From JBPOIC01 sp052034865 (GTDB taxonomy: Bacteria > UBA10199 > JADFYH01): a DNA stretch of 64,000 nt. The notes beneath the pieces were generated by a model. That model was not told the origin of the DNA. It made no database searches and saw nothing but the letters and a program-made list of their open reading frames with translations. The stretch lies in assembly GCA_052034865.1 (NCBI GenBank), contig JBPOIC010000033.1, forward strand, positions 1 through 64,000. Reading direction: 5' to 3'. Every line of letters begins with the position of its first letter. The first letter of the stretch is position 1. The position numbers were made by a program, and so were the translations under genes. Shown here in pieces: positions 29,398 through 37,781 of this stretch.

Positions 29398-30549
29398 TCA
29401 CCTTAATGACTGCACGATCTTAAGACCCGCTGCCCTTCGCGCGGGAATCCACGATCCAATCAATCCCACTGCCAAAGCCAGTAGCAGGCCTTCTCCAATC
29501 AGTGAGAAAGGAATCTGAATCCGAAACGATGACCTGAAATAAGAAATGGGTAAGTGCTCAAAAGGAATGCTTAAAAGAAGGGCTAAAAAACCTGCGATCA
29601 AAGAGACAGCCAGTCCTTCCAGCAAAAAGCCAAAAAGGATTGTTGTCTGACCAAACCCCATCGATCGCAAGGTTCCAATCTCGATCGTTCGGGAGGCAAT
29701 CGAGGCATAAAGGGCGTTCATTCCGGTAAACACCGCGGCGATGGAGAGAATGACCGCAATGATGGAGGCAATAAGTTGTAAGGCGGTGGCGCTTTGGGCC
29801 AGCGATGAAAAATATTCGCGCTCGGTTTTGACATCGAGCCTTAAACGCTGATCCTTTTCAACTTGTGCAACAAAACGGTCCCGATCAGACATCGAATTAA
29901 AACGTCCCACCAGAATCGAATCGTACTCGACATTAAAATCCACTTTAAAATCATTTCTTGAAATCCAGAGCTCGCTCTCAAAGGCCGAACCTTTAGCTGT
30001 AAAAAAACCGACGATCTTGTGGAGCTGTCTTCCAATTTGAATCTGATCGCCAATCTGTAAATTTCCCATCTTCAGTCGCACCAAATCACCGACCAAAACT
30101 TCTTGAGGATGTAAAAGCGGGCTTCCACGAATCTCAAACAGATCTTGATAAAGATCAAAATTGATGGGCTCGATTCCTCGAATGGGAATCCAGCGATGGT
30201 TTCCGCCCGATTTTGGTTTTAAGGGTTTGACCGTATAGCTTTCGGGCGAAAGCAGGGGAGAGTCATCGGGACGCTTCGCCAGGGTTGGATAGTAGCGGAC
30301 GGTTGGTAAAAAATCGGCCGGCAGTTTACTCACCTCGGCGGTATCGGCGCCCTGCGTCAACATCACCACCACATTTTCACGTCCTGTTGATTGGAGGGAA
30401 TTCTTAAGTCCGGTAACCATGCCATTCATCACCAGGAAAACCAGGATGGTCACGAGAATGGCGAAGAGATTGAGTGCCGTTGAAGCCCGTCTGCGAAAAA
30501 GACTTCGGAAATGGTAGGAGTAGGGAAGTGGGGGAAAAAAATGACGCAT
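29398..30549 (-). CDS. FtsX/MacB-type ABC transporter permease
   Basis: A 383-residue membrane protein with one N-terminal helix (about 25-48), a periplasmic domain of about 200 residues, and three C-terminal helices (about 255-285, 305-335, 350-372) in the FtsX order. The C-terminal FtsX signature is visible as SRTIEIGTLRSMGFGQTTIL followed by PARRAAGLKIVQSLR. It is probably a membrane half of the export system whose adaptor, ATPase and TolC genes lie upstream on the same strand. It is separated from them by a gene on the opposite strand, so it may need its own promoter. Confidence 0.87.
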   Translation of the reverse strand: MRHFFPPLPYSYHFRSLFRRRASTALNLFAILVTILVFLVMNGMVTGLKNSLQSTGRENVVVMLTQGADTAEVSKLPADFLPTVRYYPTLAKRPDDSPLLSPESYTVKPLKPKSGGNHRWIPIRGIEPINFDLYQDLFEIRGSPLLHPQEVLVGDLVRLKMGNLQIGDQIQIGRQLHKIVGFFTAKGSAFESELWISRNDFKVDFNVEYDSILVGRFNSMSDRDRFVAQVEKDQRLRLDVKTEREYFSSLAQSATALQLIASIIAVILSIAAVFTGMNALYASIASRTIEIGTLRSMGFGQTTILFGFLLEGLAVSLIAGFLALLLSIPFEHLPISYFRSSFRIQIPFSLIGEGLLLALAVGLIGSWIPARRAAGLKIVQSLR

Positions 30550-30600
30550 GAAATTTTCAAGTATGATTTGATTTTATTTTAATTTTTTCAGGAAACTCGT

Positions 30601-30628
30601 TTGAATTATTTCCGATAACATAGATAAT
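30601..30628 (+). promoter_or_regulatory. Candidate promoter of the 105-residue gene
   Basis: TTGAAT (30601-30606) and GATAAT (30623-30628) are 16 bases apart, close to a housekeeping promoter, and lie about 75 bases before the start codon of the small plus-strand gene. No other feature explains this AT-rich stretch. Confidence 0.35.
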
Positions 30629-30703
30629 AAACACAATCCTGGGACAACCCCGGTAATTTTTATTTTATCCAAATCATCATTAAATACAAACGAGGTGAGG
30701 AAG

Positions 30704-31021
30704 ATGAGTAATCAAGTTCCGCCAGCAGGGGCTTCAATTAGTTGGTCGAGTGTTACTTTAATTCCCAATCATTCAGGTGAAGGTGGAGAAACCTGGGAGA
30801 CTGTTCGTCATGAAGGAGTAGTTGATCCAGGTGTCAACTGCACTGATGGTTATGTTGGGGTGCTTTTAAAAGCTGAAAATGGGAATCGTAAAGGAATATG
30901 CCTACAAATAGAGGGCACTCCTGTTTATAAAGAGAAAGGGTTAAAGAGTAGATCATACGGTGAAATCTTTTTTTCAAGGATTGCCGATGAAATAAAAAGC
31001 TTATTTCAAAAAATATTTTAG
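30704..31021 (+). CDS. Unrecognised 105-residue protein
   Basis: No family is recognised. The protein is soluble, without signal peptide or membrane helix. Its N-terminal two-thirds look beta-rich (ASISWSSVTLIPNHSGEGGE), with two cysteines, and the C-terminus is a basic amphipathic helix (FFSRIADEIKSLFQKIF). ATG 30704 has a strong GAGGTGAGG upstream, and a promoter-like pair lies further up, so it is likely a real gene despite its size. It is on the opposite strand to, and between, two permease genes of an export operon, which suggests later insertion. The composition is more AT-rich than its neighbours. Confidence 0.6.
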   Translation: MSNQVPPAGASISWSSVTLIPNHSGEGGETWETVRHEGVVDPGVNCTDGYVGVLLKAENGNRKGICLQIEGTPVYKEKGLKSRSYGEIFFSRIADEIKSLFQKIF

Positions 31022-31057
31022 AATCTCCTTCCCAAAACGATTTGTTTTTTAAATTCT

Positions 31058-32221
31058 TCATCCCGCAAACCTCAACGTCTCTGTAATTTTTTTCCTCATC
31101 GCTAAAAAAGAAGGCGGCAGGCCGCTCAAAAGACCCATGAATAAAGAGAGTACGACGACCTCATTCATAATATCCCAGTATGGATAAATCTCGAGGCCAT
31201 GCATTCCGTGCCCTCCCGCGGGTAAAGTGATGTGCCAATAAGTAAAAATGAAGCACGCAGTAACCCCACCGCTAAATCCTCCCAACATTGAAAGCAAAAG
31301 CGATTCGCTCAAATAAAGCGAGAAAACCCGCAGTTTGGAAAAACCCAGGGTGCGCAAGACTCCCTGTTCCATCGTGCGCTCGCGAATGGACATCGAGAGA
31401 GTATTGCCCACGACAAACAAGGTAGCTACCAGCGTGATCCAGGCAATGATTTTCACCGAAGTGGCAATCGATTCCAGCTCACTTAAAACGCTTTCCAAAA
31501 ATCCTTTTTCGGTAATGATCTCGACAGGGACGGATGAGTTTTCAAAACGCTTGCGGACGACCTCTTCAATCCATGGTGCCTGATAAGGACTTTCGACCCG
31601 GAGCAAGGCAATGCTGAATTTGCCTTCATCCTTGAGCAGGTCTTTCAGGTATTCGTAATGAACGAGGACGATCTCGGGGGCATCACTTTTGGAGCTTAAA
31701 ACTCCAACAATGTGGATGGGAAGATCCGGCATTCCAAGAAGCCCTTTAATGATTACTTCATGCCCGAGCTTCCACCTGTTTTTCTTTAAAGTCTCAATTC
31801 CTACAAGAGCCCCTTTTTTTTCGGCAGAAAACTGATCCAGCTGAATAGGAGTTGCCCCCTCCAGATTTCTGAGCTTTGGAAATTCTTCCGGATAAACACC
31901 GAGTGCAAAGACATTGATGTCTTCGGATAAACCTGTTCCCAAATAAACCTTATAGGGAGAAAGGTGTTTGATCAGAGGAATGCTTTTGAGCTGACGAAGA
32001 TAAGCTTCAGGTAACTGACCATCGATAAAATTGCTCATGTAGATCGGGCGGAAAAAAAGATTCACCTGGGCATTTTCGCTTTTGAGAAATCGATTGAAAG
32101 ATTCCAAAAGAGTAAAGATGGCAACAAATAAGAAAAAGCTGATCAGCACACCCAGAAAGGTGAGCAAGGTTCGGCGCGGGTTTCGGAAAAGATTTCGGTA
32201 GAGAAGGGTAAAAAAAGTCAT
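31058..32221 (-). CDS. FtsX/MacB-type ABC transporter permease
   Basis: A 387-residue membrane protein with the same plan as the other permease: an N-terminal helix (RRTLLTFLGVLISFFLFVAIF), a periplasmic domain and three C-terminal helices containing RERTMEQGVLRTLGFSKLRV, the FtsX signature. It probably pairs with the other permease and the neighbouring ATPase as a lipoprotein- or drug-export machine of MacB/LolCE style. ATG 32221 gives the usual N-terminus (TLLYRNLFRNPRRTLLT). TTG 32254, with AGGT upstream, would add 11 residues and cannot be excluded. It follows the ATPase gene after about 117 bases. Confidence 0.87.
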   Translation of the reverse strand: MTFFTLLYRNLFRNPRRTLLTFLGVLISFFLFVAIFTLLESFNRFLKSENAQVNLFFRPIYMSNFIDGQLPEAYLRQLKSIPLIKHLSPYKVYLGTGLSEDINVFALGVYPEEFPKLRNLEGATPIQLDQFSAEKKGALVGIETLKKNRWKLGHEVIIKGLLGMPDLPIHIVGVLSSKSDAPEIVLVHYEYLKDLLKDEGKFSIALLRVESPYQAPWIEEVVRKRFENSSVPVEIITEKGFLESVLSELESIATSVKIIAWITLVATLFVVGNTLSMSIRERTMEQGVLRTLGFSKLRVFSLYLSESLLLSMLGGFSGGVTACFIFTYWHITLPAGGHGMHGLEIYPYWDIMNEVVVLSLFMGLLSGLPPSFLAMRKKITETLRFAG

Positions 32222-32338
32222 AAGGTCGTGGGATTGTTCTTCGTAGGCAGACAAGCGGTAAACCTGAAATTTGAATTCATGGTTTTTCTTCTGAACTCTG
32301 GGTTCTTATGGATTCCGATTTCTTTCCCAATCATGTCC

Positions 32339-33043
32339 TTAACTTTTATTCGAATCCGATGATTGCACATCCTGCACCAACACCCCTTTCTCCAGGTGGA
32401 CCTGCCTTTTGGCATATGCCGCTGCGCGTGGGTCGTGGGTCACCATAATAAAAGTCTTTGCCATCTGATCATTTAAGAATTTCATGAGCTCGAGGACTTC
32501 GGTTGATGAGACAGCATCCAGACTGCCAGTCGGCTCATCGGCAAGAATGATGATTGGATCGGTAACGAGGGCGCGGGCCATCGCCACGCGCTGTTGCTGG
32601 CCGCCTGAAAGTTGGCTCGGACGGTAGTAAAGTCTGTCGTTTAAACCCACGAGATTCAAAGCGGTCATCGCGTGCTGGCGTCTTTCCTGGGGGCTTAGCC
32701 GCGTGAGAAGAAGAGGGAGCTCCACATTTTCGATGGCACTGAGAACGGGAAGAAGATTGTACTGTTGATAGATGTATCCAATCGTGGAATTGCGCCAGAG
32801 GTCTTTATCGGCCTCCGAAAGTTTGCCAATTTCCTCCCCCTGGATTTTCAAAGTTCCGGAAGTCGCATCGTCGATTCCTGCAATCATATTCAGCAGGGTC
32901 GTTTTTCCACATCCGGGAGGACCGGTGAGGGCAACAAATTAACCGGTTTGTATTGTCAGATCGATATCGCGCAGGATTACTTCTTCCACCTGTTCGTGGG
33001 TAAAGGATTTAACGAGATGTTGAATTTCGATGAGTAGAGGCAT
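32339..33043 (-). pseudogene. MacB/LolD-type ABC ATPase interrupted by an in-frame TAA before Walker A
   Basis: Read from ATG 33043 (AGGAGGAG upstream) the frame encodes MPLLIEIQHLVKSF and continues to TIQTG, then meets TAA as codon 35 (32941-32939). It goes on in the same frame with FVALTGPPGCGKTTLLNMI (Walker A), a Q-loop, the ABC signature [15 protein letters not shown], Walker [11 protein letters not shown] and the H-loop VTHD, ending at 32339. The family has Glu at the stop position (G-E-F/Y-V-A-L), so one G-to-T change explains it. Without read-through, only a 182-residue product from ATG 32887 lacking Walker A could be made. It may be a true nonsense mutation or a sequencing error. Neighbours are otherwise intact. 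Confidence 0.85.
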
Positions 33044-33049
33044 TGAAGG

Positions 33050-34210
33050 TTACTCCTCCTTTTCCACTTCCACGCGCACTTTCATCCCATTTTTAAATCC
33101 TGGTTTTGGATAAAGAACCACGGGTTCATCGCCTTCCAAACCAGAGGAGATGAGGAATTTTCCTTCATTTTCACTGGCGATCTCCACTTTCTTCTCAATC
33201 AATTCATCCTTCTTAACCACAAAAACCACTCTCTCCTGCTTTCTACTCAACACGGCTGAAGCAGGAAGAGCCACGCGTCGATGAACTTCCTGTTGGGTTT
33301 CATTTTTTAAAAAATACACCCGAGCACTCATTTCGGGTTTCAAGAGTTCATCAGGAGCTTCCAAACGTACTTTCATTTGGACAATGCTTTGTTGTCGATT
33401 TGCCTGGGGTGAAATATAGAAGAGGTTTGCTTTGTAGGATCGATGGGGCAGGGCATCGGGCATGATGAGTGCAGGTTGATCGAGCTTAATTTTTTCTAGA
33501 TCGGATTCCAGAATATCCATTTCTACATTCATCACTCTTAAGTCGGCTACCTTTAAGACGGCTGAACCTGGGATGCCCTCCGATGTAATTCCTGGCAGTA
33601 AAAACTCTCCCGGCTCTTTCTCTTTACTGATGACGGTACCTTCAATCGGAGAGCGAACTTTTGTATTTTCTAAAAAATAGCGGGCGCTTTCCAGAGAAGC
33701 CTTTCTCACTTCCAGAGTTTTTTCGACCTCATCATATTCTGCCCGAGCAATAACTCCTTCCCGAAAAAGTACTTTTTTTCTGGCAAACTGGGCAGCGGCG
33801 AGATCGTACTGGGATTTTTCGATCTGAAACTTGGCGCGGTAATCATCATCTTCGATTTCAGCAAGAATCTGATCTTTTTGAACCTTGTCTCCTTCTTTCA
33901 CTAAAACCGATTTGATTTTTCCGTTGATCTGGCTGCTGACAAGAATCGTGCTATCGGCGACGAGATAGCCGCCTGCAGTTAAGGTGGTTTCTGGCAGCCC
34001 TTCCTGAACGATCTCGGAGCGAACGACAACAACCTTCGGAGGTCGCATCCATTGCTGAAAAAGGATGAAACCTGCGCCAATCAATAAAACACAGGCAGCA
34101 ATGAGAGTTTTTTTTCTCAGACTCCACCCGGAAAAACGGGTCGCCTTTTTTGTGCCAGGAATCTTGAGTGAGTAGATCAGTCTTTCGCGGTCATTCTCGT
34201 TTTCAGTCAT
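33050..34210 (-). CDS. HlyD/MacA-type periplasmic adaptor protein
   Basis: A 386-residue membrane fusion protein: an N-terminal membrane helix (about 33-52), a biotinyl-lipoyl half (ILVSSQINGKIKSVLVKEGD), a helical hairpin (about 110-165) and the second lipoyl half (KVRSPIEGTVISKEKEPGEF), then beta-barrel and membrane-proximal domains. Such adaptors link inner-membrane permeases to TolC. It overlaps tolC by eight bases and precedes the ATPase start by six, so the three are one operon. Confidence 0.92.
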   Translation of the reverse strand: MTENENDRERLIYSLKIPGTKKATRFSGWSLRKKTLIAACVLLIGAGFILFQQWMRPPKVVVVRSEIVQEGLPETTLTAGGYLVADSTILVSSQINGKIKSVLVKEGDKVQKDQILAEIEDDDYRAKFQIEKSQYDLAAAQFARKKVLFREGVIARAEYDEVEKTLEVRKASLESARYFLENTKVRSPIEGTVISKEKEPGEFLLPGITSEGIPGSAVLKVADLRVMNVEMDILESDLEKIKLDQPALIMPDALPHRSYKANLFYISPQANRQQSIVQMKVRLEAPDELLKPEMSARVYFLKNETQQEVHRRVALPASAVLSRKQERVVFVVKKDELIEKKVEIASENEGKFLISSGLEGDEPVVLYPKPGFKNGMKVRVEVEKEE

Positions 34211-35621
34211 GAGTATTGGTGCTCCCAGTCAGTTGATCCAGTTTTGCAAGACTTAAAACATAATCGTAAACACTGCTTAAGTAATTCAGGCGCGCCTGTT
34301 CGAGTTGGGTCTGAATATCTTTCAGATCAAGATAAGAACTGAGTCCATTCTCAAATCGAAGCTGGGCCTGGTGATAGAGGGTTTGTGCGAGTTTTAAATT
34401 TTGCTGTGCATTGATTTTTTTGAGTTGCTGGGATTTTGCCTGAGCCAGGGTTTGTTCAAGCGAAAGTTGCAGATCTTTTTCGATCAGGTTTTTCTCCCAT
34501 TCAGCCTGTTGCGCTCGCGCCTGAGCGACCTTGTATTTTCCAGCCGTCAGCAGTCCATCAAAAATTGGCACGTCGACCTTGAGACCCAAAGCTAGATTGT
34601 TTGAGAACTCATTGGAGTTTGGAAAAAATCGATCCGAACTTTCTCCGGTGCGCTTGTAAAATCCGAAGATATTCATGTTGGGGAAAAAATTAGCTCGTGT
34701 GGCTTTGCGGGTTTGATTGAGGCTTTGCGCTCTCAGTTTTGCAAAGGCGACTTTTGGACTGGAGTGGATCTGATCCTTCAGTTGATTTTCAGATTCCAGA
34801 TTCTGCACAGAATCTTCCAGCGAGTGAGTGAGTTTAAGAATTTCGGAGGGCAGAATGCCAGCTATCCTTTTAAGTCTGGCCAAGGCAATTTCATGATTGG
34901 ACTCTGCCTGAAGAAGATCGGTCTGTCTTGTTTGAGCGGAGAGGGCTGAACGTTGAGCTTCAAAATCAGAGATCTCGCCGATTTTCATTCGAAGGTTCTG
35001 CGAACGAGCAATCTGATTAGCCTCTTCAAGCGAGGTATGGGCGAGAGTCATTTGCCCTTGAGCCAGGAGGGCCTGAAAATAAGCCTCACGGGTTTCGTAA
35101 ATCACATCGGCACGGGTTTGTTGAAGATTCATTCCTGCAGCTGCGCGATTTTTACGAGCGGCATCAATGCCATAATAAATTCCACCAAAGCGAGTGACGG
35201 GTTGTGAAAGGTCGATTTCAAAACTGTGGGCATTATCAAAGCCGAGGGGGACTTTACCGGTGTTAAAAAACAGGGAAGGTTTTTCGATATTGCGGGTGTA
35301 ATTGTAGCTTCCTCTTAAGCTGGGAAGTGCCAGGGCATAAGCCTGCCAGGTATTGCCTCGAGCAATCTCGACATCTGCCTGAGACAAGGCCACTTTTTCA
35401 TAATATTGAAGAGCCCTTTGAATGGCATCCTGAAGGTTTAAAGAAATCGACTGAGGTTGAGATTCTTGGGACTCTGCCGCGAAAGCAGGATAAAAAATCC
35501 AAAAGATGAATAAGAGTTGTAAGAGGGCCAGGATGAAGGTTCTTCTAAGCCGAAGCATGATGTGTGCTCTCATAGCACTTCTGTTTCGATTGAGTAAATA
35601 CTTCCACATATCTTCTCTCAT
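34203..35621 (-). CDS. TolC-type outer membrane efflux protein
   Basis: A 472-residue protein of the outer membrane efflux family: a signal peptide (hydrophobic core RRTFILALLQLLFIFWIF, probable cleavage after AFA), then two long helical repeats typical of TolC channels (SLNLQDAIQRALQYYEKVAL; LDLKDIQTQLEQARLNYLSS). It forms the outer-membrane duct for the adaptor and permeases downstream. ATG 35621 has AAGGTGG five bases upstream; ATG 35558 would give a more standard signal peptide but lacks a clear ribosome site, and the longer frame to 35681 is unsupported. It is first in the operon and divergent from the 118-residue gene. Confidence 0.9.
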   Translation of the reverse strand: MREDMWKYLLNRNRSAMRAHIMLRLRRTFILALLQLLFIFWIFYPAFAAESQESQPQSISLNLQDAIQRALQYYEKVALSQADVEIARGNTWQAYALALPSLRGSYNYTRNIEKPSLFFNTGKVPLGFDNAHSFEIDLSQPVTRFGGIYYGIDAARKNRAAAGMNLQQTRADVIYETREAYFQALLAQGQMTLAHTSLEEANQIARSQNLRMKIGEISDFEAQRSALSAQTRQTDLLQAESNHEIALARLKRIAGILPSEILKLTHSLEDSVQNLESENQLKDQIHSSPKVAFAKLRAQSLNQTRKATRANFFPNMNIFGFYKRTGESSDRFFPNSNEFSNNLALGLKVDVPIFDGLLTAGKYKVAQARAQQAEWEKNLIEKDLQLSLEQTLAQAKSQQLKKINAQQNLKLAQTLYHQAQLRFENGLSSYLDLKDIQTQLEQARLNYLSSVYDYVLSLAKLDQLTGSTNTHD

Positions 35622-35705
35622 AATTCCACCTTGCGAAACTACATGAAGATTTTCTACAGATGAGGGGCAGGGATTATCCATACATTATTAAAGAAAGGAC
35701 ACAAA

Positions 35706-36062
35706 ATGGACTTGGTTAACAGACAAGTCGCCTTGATCAAACCCAAAGCCCCATTTTTGGACTGGCTTATCTCATTGCCTGACTCCGAAGATTTGCAAGA
35801 TCTCACTCTATTTCAGCTCCGTGCCCAATCGATTGCATATCTGATTCCTGAGTATGAGATGATCGAGGATGCGATTGCGGATATCGAAAATAATTTTGAG
35901 TTGTTTTTTGAAGATGCGCTGGAGGGATGGTTTACCGATGAGGATTATTGGCCAGAAAATCGCGATTTGATGCTATTTCGAGATTGGTTCGATGTGGAAG
36001 TTCATGAGCTCGTGATCGATTTGTGCGAGGGAGGAATTAAAAAGTCCGGTGAAGAGCAATAA
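35706..36062 (+). CDS. Unrecognised acidic 118-residue protein
   Basis: No function is recognised. The protein is soluble, strongly acidic and rich in aromatic residues in its second half (FELFFEDALEGWFTDEDYWP), with a conserved-looking N-terminus (NRQVALIKPKAPFLDWLISL). AAAGGA precedes ATG 35706. It is divergent from tolC and ends in a strong bidirectional terminator, so it forms a single-gene unit. Its length and composition are compatible with a small regulatory or chaperone-like protein, but nothing proves it. Confidence 0.75.
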   Translation: MDLVNRQVALIKPKAPFLDWLISLPDSEDLQDLTLFQLRAQSIAYLIPEYEMIEDAIADIENNFELFFEDALEGWFTDEDYWPENRDLMLFRDWFDVEVHELVIDLCEGGIKKSGEEQ

Positions 36063-36096
36063 AAAAGCGGTCTTGAGATTTCAAGACCGCTTTTTT
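36061..36096. terminator. Bidirectional intrinsic terminator
   Basis: Sixteen-base arms (36061-36076 and 36081-36096), AAAAAAGCGGTCTTGA and its exact complement, enclose a 4-base loop, with T runs on both strands. It serves the 118-residue gene on the plus strand and the cassette ending at 36115 on the minus strand. Confidence 0.93.
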
Positions 36097-36114
36097 TGAG
36101 GCAGCTTATAAAAC

Positions 36115-36447
36115 TTAACTGATCGAGGCCTTCGCAGCCCCACCAATCGCCCCAGCAGCCCCAGCAGAGGGAGCGGCGTTTAAGGTTTGATTCAGGGAGG
36201 CTTGGAGAGAAGTTAAGGAATCTTTAAGTTGGTCTCCGACTTTTTTTGCATTGGCATCGATTTCATTTTTATCCTTTTTGCCTTGTTCAATCATGCCCAT
36301 AGCTTTTCCAGCGGCTGCGGTTGCGCTCTGTTGTCCCTGAGCAACAGCTTGCATTCCCATCGCTTCCCCTTTTGCATTAGCTTGCTGCACTTGACCCAGA
36401 GCATTTTGAACAATCGGGCTCTGATTCTTCTCTATCGCTGTTGCCAT
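36115..36447 (-). CDS. Unrecognised Ala/Gln-rich helical 110-residue protein
   Basis: No family is recognised. The sequence is low in aromatics and rich in Ala, Gln, Gly and Lys (VQNALGQVQQANAKGEAMGM), predicting long helices or a coiled coil, and ends with a flexible Gly/Ala-rich tail (AGAAGAIGGAAKASIS). There is no signal peptide. AAGGAG lies six bases before the ATG, 25 bases after the preceding gene's stop. This is the last gene of the minus-strand cassette, before the bidirectional terminator. The composition recalls small virion, filament or secreted helper proteins, which is only an impression. Confidence 0.72.
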   Translation of the reverse strand: MATAIEKNQSPIVQNALGQVQQANAKGEAMGMQAVAQGQQSATAAAGKAMGMIEQGKKDKNEIDANAKKVGDQLKDSLTSLQASLNQTLNAAPSAGAAGAIGGAAKASIS

Positions 36448-36472
36448 AACATCTCCTTTTTAATGAATAAAA

Positions 36473-37237
36473 TTAAATGGTTGTCTTTTTAGGCTTGGAG
36501 GCCTTTTTTAAATCTTTTAATGAAAATGAAGCGGCTTCGGATGCTGGCTTCGATCCAAGCTTTTCATTTTTCATGAGCACGTCGGATAAAGCATTCTTCT
36601 TTTTATCAGAAATCTTTTGACCACTTTCGAAAGTGGTTTTTACGACTTTCGCTTTTGACCTCTCTACCTCTTTCCCCACCATTTCCTGATAAGCTGCGTC
36701 CGCGTTCAGCTCGCGAACTCTGGCTGGGGAAGGGCAGGCATCTAACAGTTCCTGGAGTCTTTGTTTGAAAAGCTTATCTACCAGGATACGTTCGTTTTTT
36801 AAAAACCCCCCCTGCTCTCTGGATTTTTCAATCTTTTCAAACTCTTTGGGCCCGACCGTAGTTGAAGGGATCAATTCTTCATTGCAGAACTTCCTCCAGT
36901 TTTTAAGCTCGTACCAACCCTCGCGTAACTGGGAAATATCGAGTGGTTTCCTGACAAGCCCGAAATGTTTAAATTTTCCAAGCTGAATGAATTTTTCTTT
37001 TGAGATGAGATAGGTGCCATCTGGTTGCTTGCAATCTTTAAAGGCCGCCTGCCATTCTTCGAGTGTAAATTTCTTCTCATCGACAAATCCGAACACATAC
37101 AAAAACCACGGATCTGTGGCGATATACCGGATATGCTCGCCCTTGAATCCCGCTGGAAGGACCGTTTCTTTCGGAGTCGTTCTCCAGATTCCCTCCATGA
37201 GCTTTCGATTTTTTTCGATAAGTTCTTGATCGTTCAT
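36473..37237 (-). CDS. Unrecognised 254-residue protein of the cassette
   Basis: No family is recognised. The N-terminal part is rich in aromatic residues (YIATDPWFLYVFGFVDEKKF, FGLVRKPLDISQLREGWYEL) and seems globular; residues about 145-254 are charged and helical, with a Lys/Ser-rich end (DLKKASKPKKTTI). There is no membrane segment. ATG 37237 has AGAGG five bases upstream; the TTG four codons earlier overlaps that site. It begins 22 bases after the preceding gene. The modular shape, a folded head and a charged tail, would fit a structural or substrate protein. Confidence 0.72.
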   Translation of the reverse strand: MNDQELIEKNRKLMEGIWRTTPKETVLPAGFKGEHIRYIATDPWFLYVFGFVDEKKFTLEEWQAAFKDCKQPDGTYLISKEKFIQLGKFKHFGLVRKPLDISQLREGWYELKNWRKFCNEELIPSTTVGPKEFEKIEKSREQGGFLKNERILVDKLFKQRLQELLDACPSPARVRELNADAAYQEMVGKEVERSKAKVVKTTFESGQKISDKKKNALSDVLMKNEKLGSKPASEAASFSLKDLKKASKPKKTTI

Positions 37238-37259
37238 GATTCCTCTCAAAAGGAAACAA

Positions 37260-37670
37260 TTAGCTGTTTAAAGTAGGTTCTGCACATTCGGGCATGTTAC
37301 GATCATAACCTCCTGCACCATCCTTATTCCCAACAACTTCAACATAATTGGAATGATCTTTCCACGGATCATTTTCATGCACCCATGCCATCATTTCTTT
37401 ATTTCTCTCAGCGGATTGTGCATCTCTTTCTCTATCTAGTTGACGATCTTTATCGCGTTGAGCCGCTTCGACATCGGTCTCATGCATGGATGCTTTTAAG
37501 ATGGTATTCGAATCGTGGATGCGAGCCTTTGCATCTTCTTTAGCCGCAAACTTGGTCGCCTCAGCTGCTTTGTCCGAAGCATGCTTCATGGCACTACTGA
37601 CAAAACCCGCACCAACTGCTGCACCAACTGCTGCGACGGCTCCTACAATTAATCCGGCAATGACTCCCAT
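37260..37670 (-). CDS. Small protein with Gly/Ala-rich hydrophobic N-terminus and helical charged body
   Basis: A 136-residue protein. Residues 1-25 (MGVIAGLIVGAVAAVGAAVG) form a glycine-zipper-like hydrophobic helix. Residues about 28-95 are a charged, heptad-like helix, and the end is polar with one Cys. AGGAGG lies upstream of ATG 37670. Such N-termini occur in phage internal-core and holin-like proteins and in secreted pore-forming helpers. No specific family is recognised. A 111-base gap separates it from the sulfotransferase-like gene, so it may have its own promoter. Confidence 0.7.
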   Translation of the reverse strand: MGVIAGLIVGAVAAVGAAVGAGFVSSAMKHASDKAAEATKFAAKEDAKARIHDSNTILKASMHETDVEAAQRDKDRQLDRERDAQSAERNKEMMAWVHENDPWKDHSNYVEVVGNKDGAGGYDRNMPECAEPTLNS

Positions 37671-37781
37671 ATTAAAGTCCTCCTGTTTGATTGAATTTAG
37701 AAAAACTATATCTTACGAAAATTATCGATTTTTATAGGCAGTTAAGTTGCTTTTAAGATCAGATTAATTGGGGCTCCTGAT

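Noticed and set aside
37671..37781. Small inverted repeat AGATCAG/CTGATCT between two cassette genes as a terminator
   Set aside because: The stem is short, the loop is 14 bases and no T run follows on the coding strand.
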